Origin: Istiophorus platypterus
Taxonomy: Eukaryota; Chordata; Actinopteri; Istiophoriformes; Istiophoridae
DNA: 64,000 nucleotides
Assembly (NCBI GenBank): GCA_016859345.1
Contig: CM029128.1
Coordinates: 19,973,104 to 20,037,103 of the forward strand
Direction of reading: 5' to 3'
The position numbers and the translations under genes were made by a program. Under the pieces are notes generated by a model that had not been told where the DNA came from, did not search any database, and saw nothing but the letters and a program-made list of their open reading frames with translations. Shown piece by piece: positions 49,040 through 59,760 of this stretch. Within the stretch, counting starts at the first letter, position 1. Every line of letters starts with the position of its first letter.

Positions 49040-49520
49040 TCCTTTATTCATATTACATGCTCATTTCCATATGCTAATTAATGAATAATCACCTGGGTAC
49101 ATTCATGTGCAAATACAAATATATGTATTAAACGGCAGGGTAAATTATTACGAGTCCAACACCCTCGCAGAATTAGCCTTGGATATCAATTTGCATGTGG
49201 TTTACTCTAATAGGCTTCATTTCTAATTTGTAAAAAGTGGAGTAACTCTGACACAATGATAAACACCAATTATGGTTTAGCAGGCAATATCCCAGGCAGC
49301 TATAATGACAAGGAGGAGAGGAGGAAGAGGGGAGGGGGCTTGTGTTCGCAGAGCCGGTAGGTTTGTGAACAATTTGTCAAAGTGGTGCTCATAATTAAAG
49401 CTATCAGTCACAAGGCTTGGCAGAGAAATATCAAACGGTGTGTGTAGCAGCGACAATTAGAGACAAATTCGACACAACTATTATTAGGAAAAGTCATTTT
49501 TCACTTTAAGGAGCAGAGAG
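49040..49520. promoter_or_regulatory. Candidate conserved noncoding enhancer
   Basis: Non-repetitive AT-rich block packed with developmental factor words: CATTTCCATATGCTAATTAA (49061-), TCAATTTGCATGTGG (POU-like, 49187-), ACTCTAATAGG, GATAAACACCAATTATGG, GCTATAATGACAAGG, and GCTCATAATTAAAGCTATCA (49387-). Base composition and texture resemble the deeply conserved elements known in tcf4 introns. Motif content alone is weak evidence. Confidence 0.4.
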
Positions 49521-49759
49521 AGTCTACAACATCAGCAAAGGGGAGAAGTAATTGGTGGAAATAAGGGGAGGAGGAGGGGTACAGAGAGGAGACACAACAA
49601 TTATTCATGTTCTTATGGTTTCTTCTTACGCATAGGGGTTGATCTTCTGATAAAGAGCAGAATTGCTTTTAAATTAAAAATCAAATATATAGTTCAGTAA
49701 AATGTACATTAGAATTTACATTTCTCTTTCTTTCTCTTCCTTTACCTAGAGCTGTATCT

Positions 49760-50259
<500 letters not shown>

Positions 50260-50283
50260 TCAAGGTCTGAACAGGTTTCTCAA

Positions 50284-50288
<5 letters not shown>

Positions 50289-50338
<50 letters not shown>
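50289..50338. repeat. (TG)25, (CA)n in tcf4 transcript
   Basis: A pure TG run of 25 units. In the transcript it is (CA)25 beginning 10 nt after the donor of the 71-nt AD2 exon. Confidence 0.98.
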
Positions 50339-50342
<4 letters not shown>

Positions 50343-50348
50343 ACTTAC

Positions 50349-50419
50349 CGATGCGAGCGCCTTCCCTAAGGCGTCTCCTGTCTGAGAGCTGCTGGCTGCT
50401 CCGCTCTGTGCTCGGTTAG
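50349..50419 (-). CDS. tcf4: tcf4 coding exon, AD2 part 1
   Basis: This 71-nt exon encodes (A)NRAQSGAASSSQTGDALGKA and ends LAS. It is the start of the second activation domain (AD2, loop-helix), whose LGKALASIYSPDH helix is the hallmark of E-proteins. The acceptor is gtcatag|CTAACC at 50419. The donor is TCG|GTAAGT at 50349. It is bracketed by dinucleotide repeats: in the transcript, a UG-rich tract ends 5 nt before the exon and a 25-unit CA tract begins 10 nt after the donor. The acceptor therefore has almost no conventional polypyrimidine tract. Skipping this exon alone would shift the frame; skipping it with the next exon (71 + 79 = 150 nt) would be in frame and remove AD2. Confidence 0.95.
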
Positions 50420-50424
50420 CTATG

Positions 50425-50447
50425 ACACACACACACACCCACACACA
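50425..50447. repeat. Short (AC)n, (UG)n in tcf4 transcript
   Basis: (AC)7 CC (AC)3 A on the plus strand. In the transcript it is a GU-rich tract ending 5 nt before the acceptor of the 71-nt exon. Confidence 0.95.
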
Positions 50448-51270
50448 AAAACAGGGATGTATTTTTTTAAATGAGGATGTTGTTAACTACATATTTTAAT
50501 TGTTCTGTCTAATTGTACACCGTCGGTCCATCCCTTCAGCACTCAAACCGGCAACACATATTCATTAAAACTGAAAATTACACCTTTCGTCTGGAAGCTG
50601 TAAGAGAAACTCTATTTGTTGTCGTTGTTGTTTCCATTAGGAAAACTGCATGTTGTCCACGTGCTAGCTGGACACACGTTTAACTATAAGAGACCTATAT
50701 GTACCGAGGACTTTTCACGACTGGCTGCAGACCATGATGCATCTCTTTCGTGGAGCTGTTCATACTCTGACGGATGGTGTGACACCGCTAATATGATAGT
50801 ATCCTCTCTTTTTGACTCTCCAGCTTTATGTTCCCTTAAGGGTCAGCACTGTAAAGGCAATTTCCAAGAGGAGCAAATTCTCATGTTAAAGTTCACCCAT
50901 GTTGAACATTATGTGACAGTTATATGCAGATTTACTAGAGCTCTATGCATGATTGCAGTCATTTTGCTCCAAATCTTTGCTGTCATAAATTGTGGTGCAA
51001 CCAGACTCTTATTCAAATAATGTTAAAAATCAGGAACAGAGGTGAATAGGAACCGACATTCAACATCTACTTCTGTTCACATTTTAAGTGACTGACAGCG
51101 CGTGCACGTGTGAGTGTGTGTGTATGTCTGCAAGTACTGGATTTAGATACAACTAAATCTGTTTCACACACTTGAAGAGCACTGAGGCCAGAGAGGAAGG
51201 AAGTGACCTCACAGGACCAGATGAGCACCCACACACAACCCCCCCTCACTCACTCACTCACTCACTCAGG

Positions 51271-51302
<32 letters not shown>

Positions 51303-51486
51303 GGCACGCACACACTGGAGCGGGGAGACTGATATGCTTACAGCTCATTCCTCCTGATAGCAGATCCCAGATGGAAAGTTTACGCTCGCACAAACAAGTT
51401 AGACAGCGCGCACACATATAACACAGCAAAAACACATCCTTTCATGGCAAATGAATCCATTACATAGATTGGCAGGACTGGAATTC

Positions 51487-51537
51487 TTTAAGCAGTTAGA
51501 GATACACACACACGCACACACACACACATAAACACAC

Positions 51538-51625
<88 letters not shown>

Positions 51626-51660
51626 AAACACACACATATGCACACACACACACACACAAA
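51487..51660. repeat. (CA)n compound microsatellite
   Basis: About 170 bp of CA repeats with CG and AAA interruptions. Confidence 0.97.
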
Positions 51661-51761
51661 TACAGACAGACAGGAAGTGGCATATGTTTTGGGGTTAAAG
51701 CCTCATGTCTCACTCACGCCACACCACCGGCCTAGTAAACCATCCAAGGGATTACTGTTAT

Positions 51762-51822
51762 ACACACACACACACGCACACACACACACACACACGCACA
51801 TGCACACACACACACACACAAA
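51762..51822. repeat. (CA)n microsatellite
   Basis: A CA run with ACGCAC and ATGCAC interruptions. Confidence 0.95.
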
Positions 51823-52081
51823 CTCAGACCCTGACTTGATGCATAATTTAGAACATATGCAGGAGAAAATCTTTTTCATAAATGAGAGCTTACACTCACA
51901 AAGGAAGGGAGCGTCCACAAGATGAAACAGATTTTTATGTTTTTTTTTTGTCCATCACCTCTTCAGAGAGAAAATTCAATTTCATTATTATTATTTTTTT
52001 TTAATATAGTCTGAAATGTCCAGTTGTCTCTGCACTGCAGTTCTTTCTTGTGTCCCAATTCCATATTACATAGTAGTTGTA

Positions 52082-53252
52082 CACTCACGGAGCACTTTAT
52101 TAGGAACATCTGGTTAGTCCTGTAGTTTGGCAATCAGCCAATCATTTGGGAGCAGTGCTATAATTGAAATCCTGCTGATACAGGTCAGGAGCTTCAGTTA
52201 ATGTTCACCTCAAATATCAGAATGGGCGAAATGATGTGATCTCGGTGACTCTGACTGTGGCATGACTGTTGGTGCCAGACAAGATGGTTTGACTATTTCT
52301 TAAACTGCTGATCTCTGGAGATTTTCACTCACAACAGTTTCTATGGTTCAATCAGAATGGTGCAAAAAACAAAAACATCCAAGAGCAGCAGTTCTGTGGA
52401 GGAGGTCAGAGGAGAATGGCCAGACTTGTTGGAGCTTCAGTTACTTAGATAACCCCGCTTTATGACTGCGGTGAGCAGGAAACCATGTCAGAATGAACAA
52501 TATGTTGAACCTTGTGGTGGATGGGCTACAACAGCAGAAGACCATGTCAGGTTCCACTCCTGTCAGCCAAGAACAGAAATCTAATGCTGCAGTGGACACA
52601 GGCTCTTCAAAACTGGGAAGCTGAAGATTGGAAAAACATAGTCTGGTCTGATAAATCTGGATTTCTGCAGAGGCAGCAGATGGTACAGTCAGAATCTGGT
52701 ATCAACAGCATGAATCCATGGAATCTGACCTGCCTTGTATCAAAAGGTAGGCTGGTGGTGGTGTGATGGTGTGGGGAATGTTTTCTTGGCTCATTTTGGG
52801 TCCCTAAATACCAATCACTCATTGTTTGAATGTCACAGCCTGTCTGAGGGTTGTTGCACACCATGTGTGTCCCTTTATGGCCACAATTTATCATCCAATA
52901 GCTACTTCCAGCAGAATAATGCTGCATGTCACAAAGCAGAAACTGTCTCAAACTGGTTTCATGAACATGACAGTGAGTTCAGTGAACTTCACTGACTTCC
53001 CAGTCAACAGATCTGAATCCAGTGGAAAACCTTTGGGATGTGGTAGAATGGGAAATTGGCAGCATCAATGTGTAGCTGATAAATAGGCGGAAATGATGTG
53101 ATGCAATCATGTCAACATGGACCAGAATCTCAGAGGAAATTTTCCAACATCTTGTGGAATCAAGTCCATGAAAGACTGAGGCTGTTTTGGGAGCAAAGGG
53201 AGGAGCTACCCAGTACTAGTATGGTGTTCCTAATAAAGTTCTAATGAGAGTG
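52082..53252 (+). mobile_element. Tc1/mariner-superfamily transposon, dead transposase
   Basis: A full-length element of 1171 bp flanked by TA on both sides (52080-52081 and 53253-53254). The left end CACTCACGGAGCACTTTATT and the right end (reverse complement CACTCTCATTAGAACTTTAT) form inverted repeats. The transposase is recognisable but broken by stops and frameshifts: ARQDGLTIS-type helix-turn-helix (52270-), RRPCQVPLLSAKNRNL (52538-), WSDKSGF (52643-), VMVWGMFSW (52765-), FQQNNAACHKAE (52908-). The third catalytic block is out of frame near 53010. In active relatives the second catalytic block reads QQDNAPCH; here the Asp is Asn. It cannot encode a working transposase. Confidence 0.92.
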
Positions 53253-54433
53253 TACCTAGTAACAGAGGACTATTGATTTGTTGTAGACCATATTCTGCTG
53301 TTACTTCAGCTTCACTATAGCGAAGGCTCAAGAAACCCTATGAATATATTATTTCTTCCTAACAAAGATATTGTGAATATTGTGAGTTTGTAATAATCTG
53401 CTCGTGTACTATACTAGTTTTCATAGCATGCTGTTTTGCAATTCCTATAAAAGTTGTATTCAAAAACTACAACTGTGAAGAAAATAACGTTCTTTTTTAT
53501 TATGGTTTTCTAAGATCCTTCTGGAGCTGTCTCATCACTGTACACAAATTGTTTTAAGTTGCAAGTAGCTCCTCCAAAACAATGAAAATCAAGCCTTATT
53601 TTAATCTGATTTTTGGAAATAAATATAGTGAATAATTATGTAATTTTTCGGTTTTAACACACTACAAATGCAAAAACTTGTGAAGTAGGAGTTGCTGGTG
53701 AAGCAACAAGGACATGGTCCCTCAACAGCTTCCCACCAGTTGTATTCGTTGGAAATGTTACTAAGCTGGAGAATGAATCCAGGGTTCTTTGCGGTATGGT
53801 TGTACCCTTTAATAATCCCTATATAAATTTCACGGCTTAAAATGATAGATCAGCAGCTGTGGTCAGTGTGCATTCATTTCATTTATAATGGACTCTAATG
53901 GTCACGGTGGGATACAATAAAAATATAATCCAAGACATGGAAGAGCGGCAAATCCTCACATTTGAGAAAGTGGACCATAAAATGTTTTGCCACCTGCTGA
54001 ACATCATTAAGAGGTAGCTGTATGAGTCTGTTTTGTTGATATAGAAAATATATGTTTTAGTAATATGCCCAAAAGATAATAAGTAAACAACAATAGGAAT
54101 TAACACCAACAAGTGTGGGACAAAATGATCCTATAGATGGGCAGAGATGAGCTGAGAAGTTTCTATGGACATCCTCAAATCATTTCCTCTGTGAATATTG
54201 GTGATCATTAGAATCAGCTGTCATTGACATGAATAGTGACCACAGATGCTACTCTCTGTAAAAAGAACTTAGTCACTTGTTTACTAGTTCAATATAAGAC
54301 TGAGGCAGAAACTGGGCAGTTAACACTGAGTGTTCATGTGTGTGCACACGTATGTTTATATTTAAAACAAGAGCGTCATGTTTTTTATGAGGTTCATCTT
54401 GTGTTTACACTCATCTATTCTGGCTCACATGTG

Positions 54434-54497
54434 TTTGTGTGTATGTGTGTATGTGTGTATGTGTGTGTGTGCGTGTGTGTGTGCGCGTGTGCGTGTG

Positions 54498-54558
<61 letters not shown>
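54434..54558. repeat. (TG)n compound microsatellite
   Basis: About 125 bp of TG repeats with CG and ATG interruptions. Confidence 0.97.
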
Positions 54559-54560
<2 letters not shown>

Positions 54561-55124
54561 TCTCTGTGGAATGTTGGAGATGTCTTCCCATGAAAACAAA
54601 CTTTCAATCTGTTTCTTATTGCTGTCCTATTTGTTCTACAGGACTCAAAGCAAGGGGTCCATATGGCATGCTGTGTGTGTGTGTTTGTCAGGGATGTCAA
54701 GGTCGAGCCAAAATGGAGTACAAGTGTCTCTCTAATTTAGGTTATTTTCAATTTCTGACTTCTCTTATGACACTGAAATTTACTTTTTAAGTGGTTTAAA
54801 TCATCTGAGTCTAATCCCAGCAGGAACATTTTAACAGGTTTTGTGACACTAAATAAAAATGTGGTCTAGTTAATGTTGTCTCTGGACTGGAAAGGACTGG
54901 TAATGTTTTCTTTCAAGTGATAACTATAAGTCAATTATCTGTGGATTCTTCCAGAGTCAAAACACAAACGCAGCACCAAGTGCAACCAAGCTTGCAGTCT
55001 GAGATGAAAAAAAATCAAAATGATCAGTTAACTTCACAGCTCAACAATGTCTGTGCTCAAACAATGAGTAAAGGTTGGCTGCAGAAGGTTAGTGGTTAAA
55101 AATTAAAGCCTACACATTGCAGAG

Positions 55125-55330
55125 CTTGTTGGGAAAGGTCTCAAGTAAGTGTCAAAGCCCTTTTAAGCAGTCCAAATTCTGAATTGCAAAGTTAAGTCAA
55201 AAGTCAAGTATTTAAGAAGTCAAGTGTCAAGTAATTGAAGTGTCTGGGTCAAGTCCAACTCAAGCATCGAGTCTTCATTATGGTGTCTTAAGTCCTTTTA
55301 AGACTCAAGGCCGTGTCTGAAGTCTTAAGT
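55125..55330. repeat. CAAGT-rich degenerate repeat, copy 2
   Basis: Repeated AAGTCAAAAGTCAAGTATTT, GAAGTCAAGTGTCAAGTAAT, GGTCAAGTCCAACTCAAG words, related to 49760-49880. Confidence 0.7.
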
Positions 55331-55648
55331 CGACAGATCAGAAACAAAAATTCTTAAAGATATTCAAACAAGCCAAATATACCTTGACATGAACATCTTG
55401 CTTTAGTATTTTACAATTTTCTAATTAGCACTATACACAGAGCACAGCTGAGGCTGATGGGAATGACATTGGTTTTCATGTATTTGGTCACACAGCAAGT
55501 ATTGGACAAATTCATTTTTTTAGGCCTGGTGATGGCGGTGAAGTCATCCTGAACAGCTACATCAATATCTGTACCATATTTAATGGAAATGTAGCCAGTA
55601 ATTATCTGACTATTTCACTGAAGACCAAACAGTTCAGCCTCATCAGAG

Positions 55649-55682
55649 TTGACTTTTCCTCTGGCATCAGAGGAAAAGTCAA
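55649..55682. repeat. Perfect 15-bp inverted repeat with 4-nt loop
   Basis: Left arm TTGACTTTTCCTCTG (55649-55663), loop GCAT, right arm CAGAGGAAAAGTCAA (55668-55682). Confidence 0.95.
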
Positions 55683-56064
55683 GGGTCCCCAAAGTCTGTG
55701 GTATTTATCCTTTTGGGGAAAAAGTCTGAATCAAATTTCATAGTAAAACAAAACAAAGCAAAAAAAAAAAAAAAAAAAACACCCTATATGATCCCAGTTG
55801 TTTTTTACTTTCTGTCAAATCAGGTAAAAAGAAAATCAGATCCTTAAGCTCGGAATGCCACAAATGAAATGGATGCTTTTCTTCTTCAGTTAATTAATGA
55901 CATCATAATGTAATTAGCTACACCGCCAGCTGATTGACAGCAGATGACTTTGCAGCTGCCAGACATGTCATCAACACTGCTATTTCAGTTTTAAAACTTC
56001 CCAGCAACCTCATTACATCTTTAAATGCTTTGCTTCAGAACAAAAATACACACAGACGTCCTAC

Positions 56065-56212
56065 CCATGATGCTGTCTGTGCCATTGGTGGAGGCCGTGC
56101 AAGAGGCAGTGCTGTAGTGATTGGCTCCGCCCCCGCTCCCTCCCCCTCGGTGGAAGCTGGACATGGGGGGAAGGCTGGAGCTGATGTCTGCAGACGAGTG
56201 TGATGGGTAGCT
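56065..56212 (-). CDS. tcf4: tcf4 coding exon (SYPSHSSADI... exon)
   Basis: This exon encodes 49 residues from SYPSHSSADISSSLPPM to NGTDSIM and ends with one base of a split codon. The acceptor is cgccacag|AGC at 56212. The donor is ATGG|GTAGGA with the last exon base at 56065. It corresponds to the TCF4 exon just upstream of AD2. A Gly-rich insertion (FHRGGGSGGGANHYS) is longer than the mammalian FHRSGTNHYS. It lies in a region expected to be unstructured. Confidence 0.95.
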
Positions 56213-57097
56213 CTGTGGCGAGATGAAAAGAATGAGATGAAACATTGACATAATAGTGACAAGCTACTGCCAAACAGGAAACCTTACGTAAACACAGAGT
56301 ATAAAGAAAAATCCCAGAGCTCTTATTAGTTTGACAGAATGATATCATCATAATCATAATCACTGAATCATCTAATGTCATTTGACAGATTTAAAATTTC
56401 ACATTTGGGTAGAATTTATAAATGCACGTCTAGTAAGCACACAGACAGTAACCCACAATGCAGCCAACTCAACTGGAAAAACACAGTATGTTAGATACAT
56501 TCTGCAGAGAACCCACAGTAATACTTGTGTGTAATATATTAGTGACCACTGATAGACTTAACAGATGTTTGATGCTTGTAAATCTATGACTTTACCAGGG
56601 TTGTGGCTATGATTTTAAATTCCATAAACTTCAATGAACAATCATTATAACTTCACTTACTTGGTCTTTAAAATTTGTTTTTATCAGTTTGGTTTCCCCT
56701 GTCATTCGCCTGAAAAACCACCGTCTACTTGTCAAAATTATAAAACATTTGCTCCATGTCGTAAGCTGTTTATGCCAATCAGTGAAATCTGACGTACTCA
56801 TACAAGGTGAACCAACCCAAATACATAAATAAATGAAATAAAAATCTTAACTGAAGTTTTTCTGGCTATCTTATGGTCTCACTAGAAAGGCTTTGAAAAA
56901 GCCAGTGATTCCACCTTCATTTCATTTTACACTAATATTTTCAAAGTTAAGGAAGAACTTATGTGGTTCCTAAAATGTAACATGCAATACACAAGATATC
57001 CTGACAATGTGATTTTCTTTTTTTTTTATATAGAAAGATATACTGTGGAAATCAGACCCTGGTGTTGGTGTACACTGTGACTGACAGCTCTGCTCAC
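56213..57097 (-). other. tcf4 intron
   Basis: AT-rich intronic DNA; no repeat family or regulatory block stands out. Confidence 0.7.
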
Positions 57098-57243
57098 CAG
57101 TCTGTCGTGGGGGTGAATCCCGCAGTAGGAGGAGCTCTGGGCGGGGCCGTGGGCTGAGTTCCCACCCCCCAGCATGCTGCTGTGGTAACCTTGCTGGCTC
57201 ATACTGCTGCTACTGCTGCTCCAGGGATCGCCACTGTGACCAT
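57098..57243 (-). CDS. tcf4: tcf4 coding exon (DGHSGDPWSSS... exon)
   Basis: This exon encodes 48 complete residues plus a split Asp: (D)GHSGDPWSSSSSSMSQQGY at the start, QSSSYCGIHPHDRL at the end. The match to the TCF4 DGHHSSDPWSSS...SSYCSLHPHERL exon is clear. The acceptor is ctctctcag|ATGG (58277-57244 is the intron) and the donor is ACTG|GTGAGC at 57098, phase 0. The segment is rich in Ser and Gly and likely disordered, as in other E-proteins. A run of six Ser residues is longer than in the human protein as I remember it. Confidence 0.95.
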
Positions 57244-58233
57244 CTGAGAGAGACACCCCAAGAAACAGGAGAGGGAGATAGAGAGGTACATGTGATGTGG
57301 TGGATGCTGGTTTCAGACCAGTTTAATCTCTATGCAGTTATTTTTTATCTGTCAAACCTGCCTGAAAATCAATGCGTCTACATTCAGTTGAGTAGTCTGA
57401 CCCAATCTAAATGTTTTCTGTGTATTCACATGAAAAAGAGTCAGGTGAGAGGGGAAAGGGACGGTCTGCAATAAAATATGATTATCTGATGTATATGTAA
57501 TAGAAGATATATAACAGGACCCCTCGAACAAAATTCTGGTCAATTAAACTGCAGGTAACCGTGGAAATGATTCTTCTGCTACCAGTTACTCTAACGAGTG
57601 AAACAGACCTAGCAAAACTGACTGTGAACAAACACTAAAATGATCATTTGAAGCTTCCTGCTAAATGAAAACAATGAACTCAGCAGGGGAAACCCATCAG
57701 CCAGGTTCACATGTTTTTAGTTTTTACTCAAAAAGCACAAGGATTAAAAGTGCCAGCATTTTGGGGTAGTAGAAAAATATCTTCTGGGATTCAGAGATGC
57801 ACAAAGTTAAATCTAATAACTTCCACCTCCTGTCAAAAGGACTGCTATTGGAGGAGCACTGTGGGAGTCAGTATTTGAAATGCTGGGAAACGCCCACCAT
57901 AGCCGCTTGTGCAGCTGATCAGGAGAAAGTAGCCACATTCTCCAGAATGGCCTTGCCGCTGGTTATCAGACAGTGTTCACAGCTGCATCTCTATTGTCAC
58001 CTACCTACCAGATAAATACATTATCTGGGAGACTTTACAACCAATAAAATGTACGACTCAAATCTGTAGCTGATTTTGATCTGAGAACATCTTTCAGCTC
58101 TTTTCCAGGGACCTTGAGCTCATTTCATCTGTGATCCAGTATCCCCAATGAGCTCAGGAATTTAGTGTTGGAAGTTTTGATGAGGGACAGACCTTGTGTG
58201 TGTGTTTGAGTGTGTGTGTGTGTGTGTGTATGT

Positions 58234-58270
<37 letters not shown>

Positions 58271-58277
58271 TGAGTAC
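57244..58277 (-). other. tcf4 intron
   Basis: It carries the (TG)n array at 58195-58268 next to the upstream exon donor. Nothing else was recognised. Confidence 0.7.
58195..58268. repeat. (TG)n array, (CA)n after an exon donor
   Basis: TG repeats with TTTG, TATG and GAG interruptions. In the transcript it is CA-rich, starting 9 nt after the exon ending at 58278. Confidence 0.97.
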
Positions 58278-58383
58278 CTGGCATAAAGAATGAGCTTGGG
58301 AAACCAGCACTGGGAGGTTTAGAGGAGGGATAACCCGGTGAGTCCCTGTTGTAGTCGGCTGTACTGGCAGACGGAGCGTACAC
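58278..58383 (-). CDS. tcf4: tcf4 coding exon (VYAPSAS... exon)
   Basis: This exon encodes about 35 residues beginning VYAPSASTADYNRDSPGYPS and ending FFMP, closely matching the TCF4 segment between AD1 and AD2. The acceptor is ...tgttgcag before GTG at 58383. The donor is CCAG|GTACTC with the last exon base at 58278, leaving phase 1. It is the first exon common to long isoforms and the short isoform A in mammals. No upstream coding exon and no isoform-A first exon (MYCAY-type) could be found between 58384 and 64000. A (TG)n tract on the plus strand, read as (CA)n in the transcript, begins 9 nt after the donor. Confidence 0.95.
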
Positions 58384-59436
58384 CTGCAACACAAACACAG
58401 AAACACACGTCATTCAGAAGTCTGCACAATGGTCAAAATACAACTTGTTCTCATCAAAAACTCACAGCCAGTCACAAATAGCCCAACACTTCCATTCTGT
58501 CAGCCTCCTCTGAGGCCCACACAGTGAACACATCACTTCCTGAGTTGTCACTGGTCTTTGCTTTTGACTTCCAAACTGGAGGAAATATGGCAGCTGCTCT
58601 GCAAACTGTGTCTAACATGCATTAAAATCAAATTTTGAAGAATAGCTTATTCGTTTTTCTCATTTTTATTACCTGAAAACTACTTAAGAAAATACATGTA
58701 TTATTTATTTTGAATAATTATTATTATTATTTATGTATTTTTTATATTTGATAAAATTAGCATTTTTTAAAACAGTGTTTTGATATGAGTTCGTTTTTAA
58801 ACCTTATTTGTTCATCTATTTTCTAAAAATATTGTGATTTTTTAAAAATCACTTTATGATTTTGAAAAAACTAAAATAAACTTTAAACATTTCCTATATA
58901 TCTATTTTTAATTATCCCAAATTAACTGGATGTAAACATGGATTTAAACTTTTTTTTGATTTATTAAATAAGATCAAAACACTTAAATGAATTACATTTT
59001 ATTTTATTTTTTAAATTTACATACTTTTTCTGTGAGCTTAGGCTCTTTCAGTCCATACTAAAAAACTACATTGGTAGCCATGGTAACCTCACTGATTGTA
59101 CCTACAGTTTCCACAACTCATGCTGAAATGACCACAACATAGTTCCAAACATATGCAACAGCCACAGCACATGTTCTCCAGTCTTCCTCTCACGCAGACT
59201 TGTTTGATGACTAATAGAGGAACAAAGCAGTGATTTTGTGAGTGACTCCTCTCAGATGAGGAGCAACAGCGCGGCCATCATGCAGCAAACATGCAGTAAA
59301 ATGTGAGACTGCAGGCGTAAACCGGCAGCCCGTCAACATTCAAACCAGGTGACGTTCTTCCTCAGCACCACAGTGGCTGCATGAGAACACATTGTCTGTG
59401 TTTGTCGACTGGGGGTCCCCACAGCATGCCTCTGTG

Positions 59437-59469
<33 letters not shown>

Positions 59470-59509
59470 ATATAGCGTGCGAACACTCAGCCATGACGCT
59501 AGCTCACGC

Positions 59510-59760
59510 CGCATGATGCAAACCCTGGAACAGCTGTTGAAAGCGCTCCTCTCTCTCTATATCCCCCCCACTGAATCACATTAAAATGAAAGACCCACTC
59601 CAGAGCTACACCTAATCTACCTCGATCCCCTTAAAAAGACACGGGTTGCTTTGTTAACTTTAGAGTATTTGCATATGAATGAATCACAGATGTGGTACAG
59701 AAATCTCATGATAAAGCACAGACAGAAGAAATAAAGAGAAAGACTTGGGGGCATTATAAA
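59510..59760. promoter_or_regulatory. Candidate regulatory block
   Basis: It contains an E-box CAGCTG (GGAACAGCTGTTGAAAGCG, 59527-), GAGTATTTGCATATGAATGA (octamer/POU-like, 59664-) and TGAATCAC words in non-repetitive sequence. Position upstream of the VYAPSAS exon is where the internal promoter of the short isoform lies in mammals, but no matching first exon was seen. Confidence 0.25.

Larger units (their letters stand above)
50448..56064 (-). other. tcf4 5.6-kb intron
   Basis: It contains (CA)n arrays (51487-51660, 51762-51822), a dead Tc1-type transposon (52082-53252), a (TG)n array (54434-54558), a CAAGT-rich segment (55125-55330) and a 15-bp hairpin (55649-55682). No other coding sequence was recognised. 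Confidence 0.65.

Noticed and set aside
50616..51020. 134-codon plus-strand frame
   Set aside because: No recognisable domain, and it lies antisense within a tcf4 intron. It could be a chance frame or TE relic; kept out for lack of support.
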